Positions 21,468 through 31,645 of a stretch of 39,916 bases of DNA are shown here, piece after piece (positions within the stretch are counted from its first letter, which is position 1; each line of letters opens with the position of its first letter). A model generated the notes under the pieces. It was not told the origin of the DNA, made no database searches, and saw only the letters and a program-made list of their open reading frames with translations. This DNA is from Phaeoceros laevis. Taxonomy: Eukaryota; Anthocerotophyta; Anthocerotopsida; Notothyladales. The stretch spans positions 1-39,916 of the forward strand of contig JBNGIQ010009112.1 in assembly GCA_049999765.1 (NCBI GenBank), given 5' to 3'. The position numbers were made by a program, and so were the translations under genes.

Positions 21468-22279
21468 ATGATGACCGAAGACTGCCTTTGGTCTCCAAGT
21501 ACGTTGTATGCCCTCATCCATGCTGTCAAGTCGAGTGGTTTACATGCCCCGGGGGGTGACGAGTGCGCACTTGTGACTTAGGTATTGGACTGCTACAGCT
21601 CTGGCTGGATCTCCATACTATGGCCTCACCTCTAGTGGTCGGTATCCAGGACAGGTATGATGAGCCGGCATACATTCTAGCTAGAAGGCTGAGAGGAATT
21701 CCAAGGATTTATCTCACATCTGCTGTTGGAGGGTGCAGGCTCGTCCGGCGATATTGTCGGGACTGAGCCTGATGCAGTACCAGAAAATTCCAGGCCGCTT
21801 GTTACTCTTTCCCTGGCGCTTGTTTCCTCGGCATGGCTCCATCGCCGCCGACACGGAGTACTACCCTTTTGGAACGCGCATGTTTGTTCCTGGATACGGC
21901 TGGGGAGAGGTAAGTGGTAGGCTTTTGGAAGTGTTCCAGAGTCGTCCAGCTCTGGGGTTGTGCCAGCTAACTGGCATTTCATGGCGTGCAGGTCGAAGAC
22001 CGAGGGGCTGCCATTAAAGGGCCTACGAGAATCGATCTGTATCATCACTCGCATCTAACGGCTCTGAGATGGGGGCGTAGGAAGCTGCAGGTATTCTAAT
22101 GTTGGGGCCTTGGGCTTGTGCACCTTAGGCGAATGCGACTGTCTTAATCCGGACGGACTGAATGCTCACAGGTGATGATCGTGCTACCAGGGCAAAGCAC
22201 GCTGGACAATTTGCGCATTCCTAAGCCGTTCAAATGCGTGCTGAAGGGGTTGAACTGGCTTAGGGGTCTACTGCTGTAA
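21468..22279 (+). CDS. 3D-domain (three conserved Asp) protein, 5 exons, first inferred
   Basis: Exons: 21468-21498 (inferred), 21599-21654, 21739-21909, 21992-22090, 22172-22279. All have GT-AG borders and phases agree, giving about 154 residues. The 3D domain shows its three aspartates in HGSIAADTEYYPFGTRMFVP, in VEDRGAAIKG and in RIDLYHHSH, followed by ALRWGRR. The fold is that of bacterial MltA/YuiC-type and RlpA-like double-psi barrels acting on peptidoglycan or glycan chains. The plant function is unknown. The C-terminal tail IPKPFKCVLKGLNWLRGLLL is amphipathic. Exon 1 (ten codons from ATG 21468, donor GTACGT) is the weakest call; an upstream exon with a signal peptide may be missed. 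The gene is divergent from the PIAL-like gene. Confidence 0.8.
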
Positions 22280-22909
22280 ACGACTTCCTTGTCAAAAACA
22301 AGTGAGTTACTTGTGAGTCATGATCTAGTTTTAGATGCTGAGATTCGGGCAAGTGGGCAGTTCCGGCCTCATGCAGTAGCTGGTCTTGAGCGATCCCTGG
22401 GAAGCAGCAGCGGCTTGTGGATAAAGAAAGAGCTAATGACGGTGTAGTAGCAGCACGTGTGACTTGGGTCCAACGACTCTGCGCCTGATACCAATCTATG
22501 TGAAGGTGTGAAGGAAGATATAGGGGTAAGCCCTCATTGGTCAGTTTTTAGGGAGGCATGATATAACCATGAAAACGGGTCTTTCACGACACTATCCTAC
22601 GTACTGTATTCGAAATTTGTGTGGGTTAATTGCTTGACATCCGAGTGAAGTCTGGTGACCCACAACCAGGATGACTAGAAAAGGCGTAATAATGAATAGG
22701 GGAAACTAAGAGGACCCCCGCATATGTGATTTGGTTTTTGACCACCGGGCCAGATCTCAAGGGCCAAAATTTCACCAAATTTGCTCCGCACCGGGTACTG
22801 GGTCATACCAAACTCTGAAAAACTGGCATGCATAGAGGGTGTTCACATCTATAGAACTATAAACTAGTAAGCCAAAGTTTTAATTTCTTAAAAAAACCAA
22901 ATGCCCAAA
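22280..22909. other. Gene-free stretch after the 3D gene
   Basis: Probable 3' flank of the 3D gene, with stop-rich sequence on both strands. No repeats or motifs stand out. Confidence 0.6.
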
Positions 22910-22912
22910 TTA

Positions 22913-23822
22913 GGCCCGTTTCACACTACGCCTTCAGAATGCGTTGGCGCACGCTCATTGGTGAATCGATTGAGGGTGTGAAACGAACGGCCTCACCCTC
23001 AAAATGACGCGGCATCCACGTCAGGCCCCGTCAGGCCCCCAAAACTTTGAGGCTTTGGGGGTCAGGGGGGGTCGACCCTCAAGGCTCCTCAATGACCCTC
23101 AAAGTACATGCTCCAATCCGAAGGGGCCACGTATACACTTGTGGGCCATGTGACAAATGATTGCCGCTTCGGGGATTATTTTAGGACATCTTGGGTTCCC
23201 AGTCATTGTGATTGTGGCCAGGCAACATGGCGGGAAACGGTAGCGCTACCATGCCCGTCGAGCTCGAGGATGAAGATGGTGGCTCGCCTGCTCGGGAGTA
23301 TGCAAATGCGGACTTGACGGGGTTCACATAAGCATTTCGCGCGCCTCAAAGCTCAACCTTTCAACCTGTGCATTCTGCTCATCGTGGTACTGCCCACACT
23401 TGTTTAGGCAAATGCAACCCTACTGCTCTAGCATCGAAGTTCCATAAAGCTATCAAACATGCCCTGGTTTGTATACGTCTTCGCCGTGTCTGAGCCTGTA
23501 TAATGGAGATAGATATATGGAACGTGACAAAAAACTTCATCAACAAGTGCAAGCGCTCATCACTGGCATCCATGATGAAGGTGGATTGTCGCTAGCCACC
23601 AAATACCTGTACAGCAGGCCTACAAGAAACACCGGCCAGACAAAGACGCACACACGAATTCGAACGCGGAGAAGGTGAAGCATGTCACATGAGCGGGAAC
23701 TCATGTGACCCTCAAATCAGTGTAAAATGGCGTGACCTCCACCCTCAAAGTGACGTGGCCGGGACGGAGCTAAGGGCAACCCTCAAAATGCGTTTGAGGG
23801 TGCCCGTAGTCTGAAACGGGCC
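22913..23822. mobile_element. PIF/Harbinger-like MITE, 910 bp, TTA target duplication
   Basis: The left end GGCCCGTTTCACACTACG and the inverted right end GGCCCGTTTCAGACTACG match at 17 of 18 positions. Both ends are flanked by TTA (22910-22912 and 23823-23825), the 3-bp duplication typical of PIF/Harbinger (Tourist-like) elements. Subterminal ACCCTCAAA words recur near both ends in opposite orientation and may be transposase binding sites. No DDE transposase or Myb-like ORF is present, so the element is non-autonomous. Confidence 0.85.
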
Positions 23823-23825
23823 TTA

Positions 23826-24996
23826 CATTCATACTCAAAAACTTATATTTCAAAATTTTGACCTAACTACCGGCAGGATAGTGTTTCACAGGACATGAAT
23901 CTTTTGTTCTAAGAGGGCCGGTCTAGGCTACTGGGCTCGACCCTGCACTCAAAGAATTGCCACCATTAGTTTCATGTCCAGACATCAGAGAGAAGGTGCA
24001 GCATATTTGTTCAGTCGCCATGATCAGGCGATGGAGTGGAGAGGGTTGGCTGGCTGCAACCGACAGCAGCAGCTCACACAGCCACTGCTGTGGGCGGCTG
24101 TGGCTGCATGCATTTGGGAAAGGTCCTAGGGGAAGTAGGGCGCCGGATACGTAACCGGCGGAAGTTAGGTTACAATCCGGCTCACTTTAAGTTTTTTAGT
24201 GGCACGCTTTGGTGGCCGACAAAAAAATCGTTTTTTTGAGCCGAGTTAAGCCAGGTCACTTTTTTAGCACACGTAATGCGAACGTATTAGGGGTCAATAC
24301 CACTCAAACATTACTTTTTTGCTCCACTATCCGGTAGATGCGAATGTGCCCATAGTTAGCTTTCGGTCTCCGCAAGTTTTATCGTGCACGCTCTATCACA
24401 TTCAAGAGGACATTGCGCTCACTACTTCGATATGATATCAAATCAAGTGTTGATTGTGCTTGATCTCTAATTTGCTTGCCGAGTGTTGTGCATGCAATGG
24501 AGCCTGGTCTCTTGGCGCTTCTGTTACTCCACCTCCTCCAAAAGAGCTCATGGATACAGCCCATGGGCGCGGTGGCTAAGGCGGCTTGCCTCCAGGTGCT
24601 TGATGGCGGCCGGGACCAAGTTGGCAACTAGTTAGGTCAGTCGTCGGATAGGTAACTGGTGGCGTTTGGCCTAGGAGGAAGAAACCGGGCAAAAGTTTAA
24701 AGTCGGGTCAAAATATTGCAGCATAAGTGCCATCGATTTTTGAGTTTGGCATTTGGTGTTCGGGCTAAAGGCTCGAAAAGCTAAATGAAGCAAAGCTAAG
24801 AACATGAAGGCTGCAATTGGCATGGATGAAACAAAGAGAACAAAAAGTCATCCATGATGGCTATTATTGGTAAAACATCCGAAACTTGATATTTTTCGAA
24901 CTGTTCTAGGTAAGTTTGCTTGAATGGTGTCATTTAAAACTGTCCTAGTGGATACTTTTGTTGTTTCTAGGTCTTGAAGTCTTTCTTGGCACACAC
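23826..24996. other. Gene-free stretch
   Basis: No convincing ORF. At 24573-24584, TGGCTAAGGCGG fits the RNA polymerase III A-box consensus, but the sequence about 30 bp on (GGGACCAAGTTGG) is at best a poor B box. A degenerate tRNA-derived SINE head is possible but weak. Confidence 0.4.
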
Positions 24997-24999
24997 TCA

Positions 25000-25390
25000 G
25001 GGCCATTTCACACCAAACTGAGATCCCAAGTCCCGGCGAGGCCAAAGCAACAAGGGCTAATCAGGACCATTGGATTAAGTTTTGGTGTGGTTTCCCCAAA
25101 CCCAAGTCCCGTCTTGTTTAAGCGCCTTTGTGGCACGCCATCGCAGCATACTCTCTTTCCTATGTGGTAGCATTTATTACACAGCAAGCAAGCAAGGTCC
25201 CGTTACAAATACTCTTCTTGCGAGGAGGGTTTTTGGTTTCGGGACCTCGATTGGCACGTGCGAGCCCAGGTCGCACGCTTTAGAATGCCATGTACGCTAC
25301 ATGGCGTCTACGTGTCCATTCAAGGGCCCAAAATGAGGGCAAGCAATCCAACCTCGAGACTTGGGCCCTCGATTTGGTGTGAACCGGCCC
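25000..25390. mobile_element. Harbinger-like MITE, 391 bp, TCA target duplication
   Basis: The left end GGGCCATTTCACACCAAA and the inverted right end GGGCCGGTTCACACCAAA differ at two positions. Similarity continues inward (GAG..CCCAAGTC). TCA flanks both sides (24997-24999, 25391-25393). The termini resemble those of the 910-bp element at 22913 (GGCCCGTTTCACAC). No transposase is encoded. Confidence 0.78.
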
Positions 25391-25393
25391 TCA

Positions 25394-27060
25394 GAACCCA
25401 GTGGCATTTTCCGGGGTCCTACTCCTCATCCCGCTGCAGCCCTAATCATCCATGTGGCCGGTGGTGCTACGATAGCCCGTTAGAGGTTGCAGAAGCTTCT
25501 AAACCCTGCTAAGTCTCAATTGTAGTTAATCAAAGAGTTGGTGATTAAGGCTGAGAACTTACAAGCAAAATTTTACGGGATTGAAGGAACAACATACATT
25601 GTTGCATGCAACTTCAGTAGTCTACAGGCAAGTAACAGATCTCCATTTTATCACTTATACAACTATTGCCCCGATAGCATTCACGACGTGCGTGTGAGAG
25701 ATGCTGCCATAGCATTCTACATAATTTGGAAGTGACACCTATGACCAGGTCGACACTAACCTATGTCTGTAAGGCAGTAAGTAATACGTAGTTGGAGAAT
25801 GAATGTCAACCTCGTTGAGTGATTCTTCTACTTCATCAACGAGCACGACAAGAGTACCACTACAAGCACAAGAAGTACAACCTCTTCCTCTTCAAGTGGC
25901 ACTCTAATACATCTGATGGCCAGCACATTTGCGCAACGTAGAAAGGGAGTTGTCAAGCTGTGGTATTTGACATCGTGCTGCAGGTGGTTGCCGGTATGGA
26001 CAAGGTTGTGCATCTGGTGGCGTTTCTTATTGCGCTTCTTACAAGTGTTTCTTATGGCGCACCATTCGGTGCTTCTTGATGTTTCTTTGTTAACATGGTC
26101 AGCCTCAATAATGGTGATTCAGGATAGTTAGCTAAACTGCCAGTGCGATTCCCTATTAGTCAGGCTTTCTGTTATGCCGGGACGTTTTCACACTTGTACC
26201 TGGACAGTCCATTTTGACTTGTGACGGCAGGCTGTGCCAGCTAAGTAGGATACTTATTAAAGGCCGCAAATCCCGGCGCGCCATCGTTTCGATGGCGCCT
26301 AACGCCAGTAAGTGAGAAGTAAGAGAGTAGGTAGGTAAAGTCCCGTTCCTGCTCCCGACGTCACCAGTCTTTAGCCAATTCCTAACCTAAGTGACACTGC
26401 TGCATTCTCGGCACACAGTGGAATTCTTCGATATTGCAATCTTTCCATTGCCAATCTCGTTTGATTACTTTGGCAACTGCGCTAGGCTCAATTCGTGTTC
26501 ATAGCAATTTCACCATCTCGCATTCTTTCATGGCGCATGAGCTTTTTGATTATAAACAGCCGCTTTTGTTTCCTTGACAAGCTTTTTTTAGTTTGATGGA
26601 AGCATGGTTGGCTGTGGTCATACACCCAAGATTCATGTTGATGCAAGTGACACTTCACAACACGACATACCTCTGCACGACAGAGTGGCACTGAAGACAG
26701 TGAGGGTTGCACAAAGGCAAATAAAAAGGTTAAGACAAAATCTCCTGAAGTACAAGGCAATGCCGACCACGGTAAACAATTACACAAGCTTCGAAATGAA
26801 GGAGAAGGGTCATTTCTTAGGCACCAACTTCGAAGTGTGGCCCATGAGGGTCGGGGAGTGCTATAACGACTGCGCTCCCCATGACTGCGCGACTGCGGAA
26901 AAAGAAAATCGGGAAAAAGGCCGCACGAAGAAATATCGCAACTGAAGTCGGCGCGATGACATAACTCCCGGATTTAGGGTTCGCAACTAGACAAGGGTTA
27001 CCGGAGGCGATTGGGAGCTGAAAGCATCTGCATGTATGAATGCCATGCATAGATGCATAC
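25394..27060. other. Stretch with unrecognised short ORFs and small hairpins
   Basis: ORFs at 25538-25735 and 26604-26945 (plus) have no recognisable domain; the latter is basic (RVAQRQIKRLRQNLLKYK). A short-loop hairpin lies at 26278-26298 (arms GCGCCATCG/CGATGGCGC, loop TTT). A telobox-like TTAGGGTT occurs near 26974. Confidence 0.35.
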
Positions 27061-27072
27061 ATTCATGCATGC

Positions 27073-27104
27073 ATATATATGCATACATGAATGGTTGCAT
27101 GTAA
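27073..27104. repeat. Near-perfect palindrome of ATGCAT words
   Basis: ATTCATGCATGCAT and ATGCATACATGAAT face each other across ATAT, with one mismatch in 14-bp arms. They are flanked by further ATGCAT words (27047-27110), as expected for a cruciform-prone simple repeat. Confidence 0.7.
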
Positions 27105-27129
27105 GCGAAGGGCCTTTCTGGCCCCTGGA

Positions 27130-27590
27130 AAGTGTTGCTGGGAGAGGGAGGCGGTTTAGGGCACGAACCCACAGGATTTGGTTTTTAGCAAACATTTGAG
27201 GCTTGGGTACAGAGCCGCTTGCCGGCCTGGCACCGAGGCCCAAAATTTAGCGCAAAAGCCACACCCTGAAGGTCCGTTGCCATAAGGAGATTGGGCAACT
27301 TGGTTTTTAGGGGCCAAATTTCTTGGGGTACAGGGCCGGCCAGAGGCTTGGACCCAGGCATCGAAATGGGGCCTACAAACAAAGGTCCCACGTGTTTGAG
27401 GCCAGCCGGCTAGCAGCCTGGGCGCATTCGTCCAAGCGGGCCCAAAAACTGAGTTCCCCACGGCAACAAGCCGTCGAACTCGGCATAGATTTTTTGGGGC
27501 CCACGCCGACGCTTGGGAGGCAGGCCGGCAAGCGGCCTGGCAAAAAGCATCGAAGTGGGGCGTATAAAATGTGGAAATGGAGATGTGCAA
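27130..27590. repeat. Degenerate tandem repeat, three diverged units
   Basis: Words such as GGTTTTTAG, CTTGGG(T)ACAG.GCC, GCCGGC..GCGGCCTGGCA and CATCGAA(A/G)TGGGGC recur in the same order near 27178, 27300 and 27490. Spacing is uneven (about 120 and 190 bp). GC content is higher than in the flanks. ORFs on both strands follow the repeat and are not called as genes. Confidence 0.45.
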
Positions 27591-27889
27591 ACTACTCTAA
27601 TGGCAGTATTAGCGATGCAAACAGAAGTCCATTTTGTTATGGGCATAGATGTGAACACTAGGAATTACGCCCCTACGACGTGGTAGCATTTAGTTGCCTT
27701 GGAATTCACGTCTGGTGAAAACATGACAACTTATGATGGGTTCTCATCTGCCTTATGAGCTTCCCTAACATACTTGCACAAAGCTAAAGACATGCACACA
27801 TGTTCTGACTCAGCTGGACACAACTCTTGGCTACGCAAATGGCAATCTTTCAAAAAGAACGCTTGCAGGTACAGACAGTAGCTTCTAGT

Positions 27890-28530
27890 CTGCCTCTGGC
27901 AGGGTCATTGCTGTGCATACCCACCAATCAAGGCATTCCACGTCACCACATCCTTTGTGGCCATGCTGTCAAAAAGCCTGGCGTGCATCTTCCAGCTCAC
28001 CACATTTGCATACATGGCGACCAGGCAGTTGCCCACCACTAGCTACATCATCCAGCAGACCTCTTTTGACAATCTTTGAGTGCAACTCCCTGCCCTGCTG
28101 TATGGCACCAGTGCTTGCACACGCCTCCAGAAGAAAAGCAAAGTAACACGGTCAGCCAAAATGAGGCCCGCCTCCTCCATTTGTCCATACACAACAAGCG
28201 CCTCTTGGCAGAGTCCTTGCTGTGCATACCCAGCAATCCGTGTCACCACATTCTTTGTGTCGATGCTGTCAAAAACGTGGCGCGGATCTTCCCGCTCACC
28301 ACATTTTGCATACATGTCCACCAGGCAGGTACCAACAACCAAGTCGGTAGGGTCTGTCAAATTCCAAGTCCGTGGCAAATGCACAAGCTTGAAGGGCAGC
28401 TACAAAGACGTTACCATCCGCCTTCAATCCTGACTTACGCATTTTGTATTCCGTGGTGCGATGCCTGTAATCTCTCACAAACTTCCCGGTACTCGGTTTT
28501 GCTTCTCCTCATCAAATGGCTTTGAGCGTA
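27890..28530 (-). pseudogene. PPR pseudogene, locus B
   Basis: On the minus strand, an N-terminal piece with MRKSGLKADGNVFVAALQAC (28478-28370 region) leads into VVGTCLVDMYAKCGEREDPR. QGLCQEALVVYGQMEEAGLI and a further ELHSKIVKRG-type unit follow in shifted frames. At least three frame changes occur over 600 bp. The first piece looks like the true start of the PPR tract, which locus A lacks. DNA identity to locus A is high in blocks (for example CATCCAGCAGACCTCTTTTG in both). An intact parent would be an RNA-binding organelle factor; this copy is dead. Confidence 0.8.
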
Positions 28531-29360
28531 GTGAGGTGTTGGTGGAGGCCAGAACACACGCTGCCAGCAGTGTACAATCTCAGGAACCCTCGGCGACCTG
28601 GCCGCCGCCTCCTTCACCAGAGAGTAAAGCGTGGTAGAGGGGCAGCAAAGTACGAGGCAAGCAAAAATCCAGAAAACGCAGAGATGGTGATGTCCGCAAG
28701 TCCCGAAAACCACTCAAGAGGGGCCAAGGAGGAAGGAAGCTAAGGTGGGAGCAAACGAGGATGAACGCAGTATGGCAGGGTTTCTGGATGTGGGTGTAGC
28801 AGCAAGGCAGCAGGCAGGCTAGGCACAGGACGACCGGTGCTGTTGGCATCGGCATTTAGGAACAGCAAGGTGCAGGCAGGCCAGGCATCGACGACCTGTG
28901 CTATAGATTTGAGGATTTTTTCTGTGTGTATCGGCAGCCCGTTGTGAGCCGACCGACGGCTTCGCACTTTACTCACCATTTTTTTACAAAGTAACGCGTG
29001 CTTTGTGACCCGAGGAGGTGCTGCGCTCCTCATTTCACGGTTTTTTTTACGAAGTACCGAATTCGAACCCGTGTGTTTTCTGAAAAAGCGTTATTTCAGG
29101 GGTTTTTTTTTTTACGAAGGCGTTTTGGGGCACCAAAACCCTAGCGACCTATCGGAGAACCTGTTTGATAGGAGACCCTGTTTTATGGAGCAAACGGGGT
29201 GGATTTGTGGGCTGTATATTTTTTTCCTTTTTTTTTTGCAGGAGAAGGCATATTAGTAAATCCTTACAAACAAATACACCTAAAATAACTTTGGTACTTC
29301 ACATAATATTTTTGTTTTCCATGAAATGTACCCTCAAAGGCTCACTATGAGGGGCATGGT
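28531..29360. other. Gene-free stretch
   Basis: No domain recognised. Poly-T tracts with a shared TTTTACGAAG context occur near 29040 and 29100, and the telobox-like AAAACCCTAGCGACC lies near 29137. It probably represents more repeat debris. Confidence 0.45.
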
Positions 29361-29369
29361 CCATCTAGG

Positions 29370-31010
29370 GTTGAAGCTAACCTTTGGTGCCACCCAGCTA
29401 AGTGCAAGCTAGCTATGGACACGGTTGTTTATTTGGAGCACAGGATAATACCCGACGGGATTATTCCGCATCAGGCCAAAGTTGATGCTATCAACAAGGT
29501 CGCGGTGCCTCAGGATGTCCCTAAGTTACGGGCCTTTATTGAATTGTGCAACTATTACCGCACTACGCTCCGGAGTTCAGCCGGATTGCCAAGCCACTGT
29601 ATGGACTACTTAAAAAGGAGGCCAAGTGGATTTGGGACCAGGAACATTTGCCAAACTGCATTTGAAGACTTGCGGCGTAGTCTGACAGAACAGCCTCTAC
29701 TACTTAGGAGGCTTGACTTCAGCAAGCCATTCATCCTTCATACAGATTGGTCATAACTGGGAATTGGCGCCGTCCTCACTCAGCAGGAAGAGGCGAGCGA
29801 AGAACACGTGATAGCTTACGCATCATGCAGCAAAAACAAGGCAGAAGCAAAATACTCCTCTTACGAAGGGGAATGTTTGGCAGTGGTGTGGGCAGTCTCA
29901 CATTTCTGCCCTTACTTGTATGGCAACAAGTTTACATTGTACACCGACCACCAACCGCTTAAGTGGCTCATGACCCATGATAAGCTTAGCGGTAAACTGG
30001 CTAGGTGGGCAATGATCTTGCAAGAGTACGAGTTTGAGGTTATTCATAGCCCTGGCTGGGGTCACACATCAAAATGCGGATACACTCTCGAGGAGTCCGG
30101 TGCCTTCCTTTGCAGATTTCACTGCAGCACGCATGGATCACGATGAGGGGATGTTAGGTACCACCGTCGCTGCTGCTTATTTGTCCTTGCTAAATAACAT
30201 GGTGGCACTGCCTGGCACCTCACGCAGGGATGTGTGGCAAGACCAGGCCACTATGCAATACCTCCAAACTGGAGTATATCCGCAGGGAATCAATGGTACC
30301 GAGCGTGACCGTATTCAGCAGCGAGCCAAGCGGTATGCCTGGAAATAGGATCATCTTGTGCGTCAGTTGCCAAAGGGCGAACGGCCGGTGCCACCACCTC
30401 AGGACAGGGCGGCTCTCATTCAACAGGTGCATGCTGACTTGTGCCACTTCGGGATCAAGCGGACTTACAGCCTGCTTGCCCCGCACTATCACTGGGCTGG
30501 TATGTATTCCTAGGTGCGCCAGTCGGTGGCTAGGCGCACACAATGTGACCGAGTGAAGTCCTCTTTTAATGATCGCTCCAGCAAACTCCAACCGCTGCCC
30601 ATTCAGGGCCTCTTTTACCGGTGGTCATGCGATCCGGCTGGGGAACTACCCAAGACGCCTAGGGGGAACGTCTATGTCATGGTAATGATCGAACACTTTT
30701 CCAAGTGGGTTGAACTCGTTGCCTTGCCTGACAAATCGTCCCATAGCACCAGCCAAGCATTTTTGCAGTAAATTTTGAGCAGGTTTGGAGCATGCGCCGA
30801 ATGTCCAACAGATCAGGGGGCCGAGTTTCGTGGCGAATTCCAGGATCTCTTGGATCATGCTTTAGTGGATCACCGCCGTACCTCTCGAGACCATCCACAG
30901 GCTGACGGTCTTGCGGAGCGAATGGTGCAAACCATTGAGCAAGGTTTGCGCAAGTTCTGCCTCACGCACAACGATGTTTCTTGTCATGATTACAAGAAAC
31001 ATCGTTTCTT
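29370..31010 (+). pseudogene. Ty3/Gypsy pol fragment (late RT, RNase H, integrase), broken
   Basis: The fragment enters in late RT (HPAKCKLAMDTVVYLEHRI, then KLRAFIELCNYYR). It passes RNase H (FILHTDWS, then YEGECLAVVWAV and YTDHQPLKWLM). It reaches integrase: HADLCHFGIKRT zinc part, a core Asp in RWSCDPAGELPK, TDQGAEFRGEF, and ADGLAERM with the Glu. Stops include TAA near 29755, TAG near 30347, TAG near 30513 and TAA near 30769. The second zinc Cys pair is damaged (ARRTQC). Gag, protease, the RT YxDD box, LTRs and the integrase C-terminus are absent. It ends abruptly at the palindrome 30982-31022. Confidence 0.9.
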
Positions 31011-31022
31011 GTAATCATGACA
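30982..31022. repeat. Perfect palindrome, 19-bp arms, 3-bp loop, at the Gypsy breakpoint
   Basis: TGTCATGATTACAAGAAAC (30982-31000) and its exact reverse complement (31004-31022) are separated by ATC. The left arm overlaps a second inverted pair, GTTTCTTG (30977-30984) with CAAGAAAC (30993-31000). The left arm still encodes Gypsy integrase sequence; similarity to Gypsy stops in the right arm. Confidence 0.95.
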
Positions 31023-31258
31023 CTTAATGCACCCCAGTCTTTAGAAGACAGTAACCTCAGCTCTCAAAGCCCTTTCTGTGATGAAAATAAAAAATGTTGG
31101 AACAACAGGTCGACACCGTCCACATCTTTTTGTTTGGTGTGACCCCAACTGTGCGGTGGGTCGCACCAGGTACTCAACGCCGCCTGGTTTAGAGCTTATG
31201 TACAAAAAAAAGTTGTGATCCCAGGTTGAGGCATCCTGCACTTTCAAGCTCCTGTGAT

Positions 31259-31645
31259 TCAACAAGATTCCCCAAGATCGAGCAAACTCTTGGACACATC
31301 CTTCTCAAAATGTCGGAGAAATCGTCTGCAATTATCTAAATTTTCACAAGGCTCCCATGTGAGATCTCTTCCATCAAACCCTGCCCACTTAATCCTAAGT
31401 GTATGCCGTCCGTGTCAACTTTGAGTCTTTTGTCGAGTATGGCCTCCACCTCAAACTCCTGGAAATAGTTTTTAGCACAATCTCATTCGGAAATCTTGCT
31501 GCGAAGCCAAAAACACAAGAGTTATGTGCAAACAAGGGCGCACTACCTCGACTGTGTCTGCAAACTTTATCTCCGAAGGCTCTCCCTCTTTAGACCGCCT
31601 TCTCTTACCGCACTGGTTCGAAGGAGAAGTCTTCCTTCGCTCCAT
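31259..31645 (-). CDS. Small chromodomain protein gene, two exons, one apparent frameshift
   Basis: Exon 1 (31645-31547, 33 codons) encodes MERRKTSPSNQCGKRRRSKE, with an NLS-like KRRR, and ends TVE. The GTAGTG...TTTCCAG intron is followed in phase by exon 2 (31458-31259), starting EFEVEAILDKRL. The domain continues, after a one-base loss near 31394-31401, as LRIKWAGFDGRDLTWEPCEN and RRFLRHFEKD, ending at TGA 31259. Chromodomains read methylated histone lysines; the aromatic cage positions are filled (F of EFEVE, W and F of KWAGF). With only about 99 residues there is no chromoshadow or methyltransferase part. It could be an HP1-like mini-protein, a fragment of a CMT or SUV39-type gene, or a recent pseudogene. 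The deletion could also be an assembly error. Confidence 0.6.
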
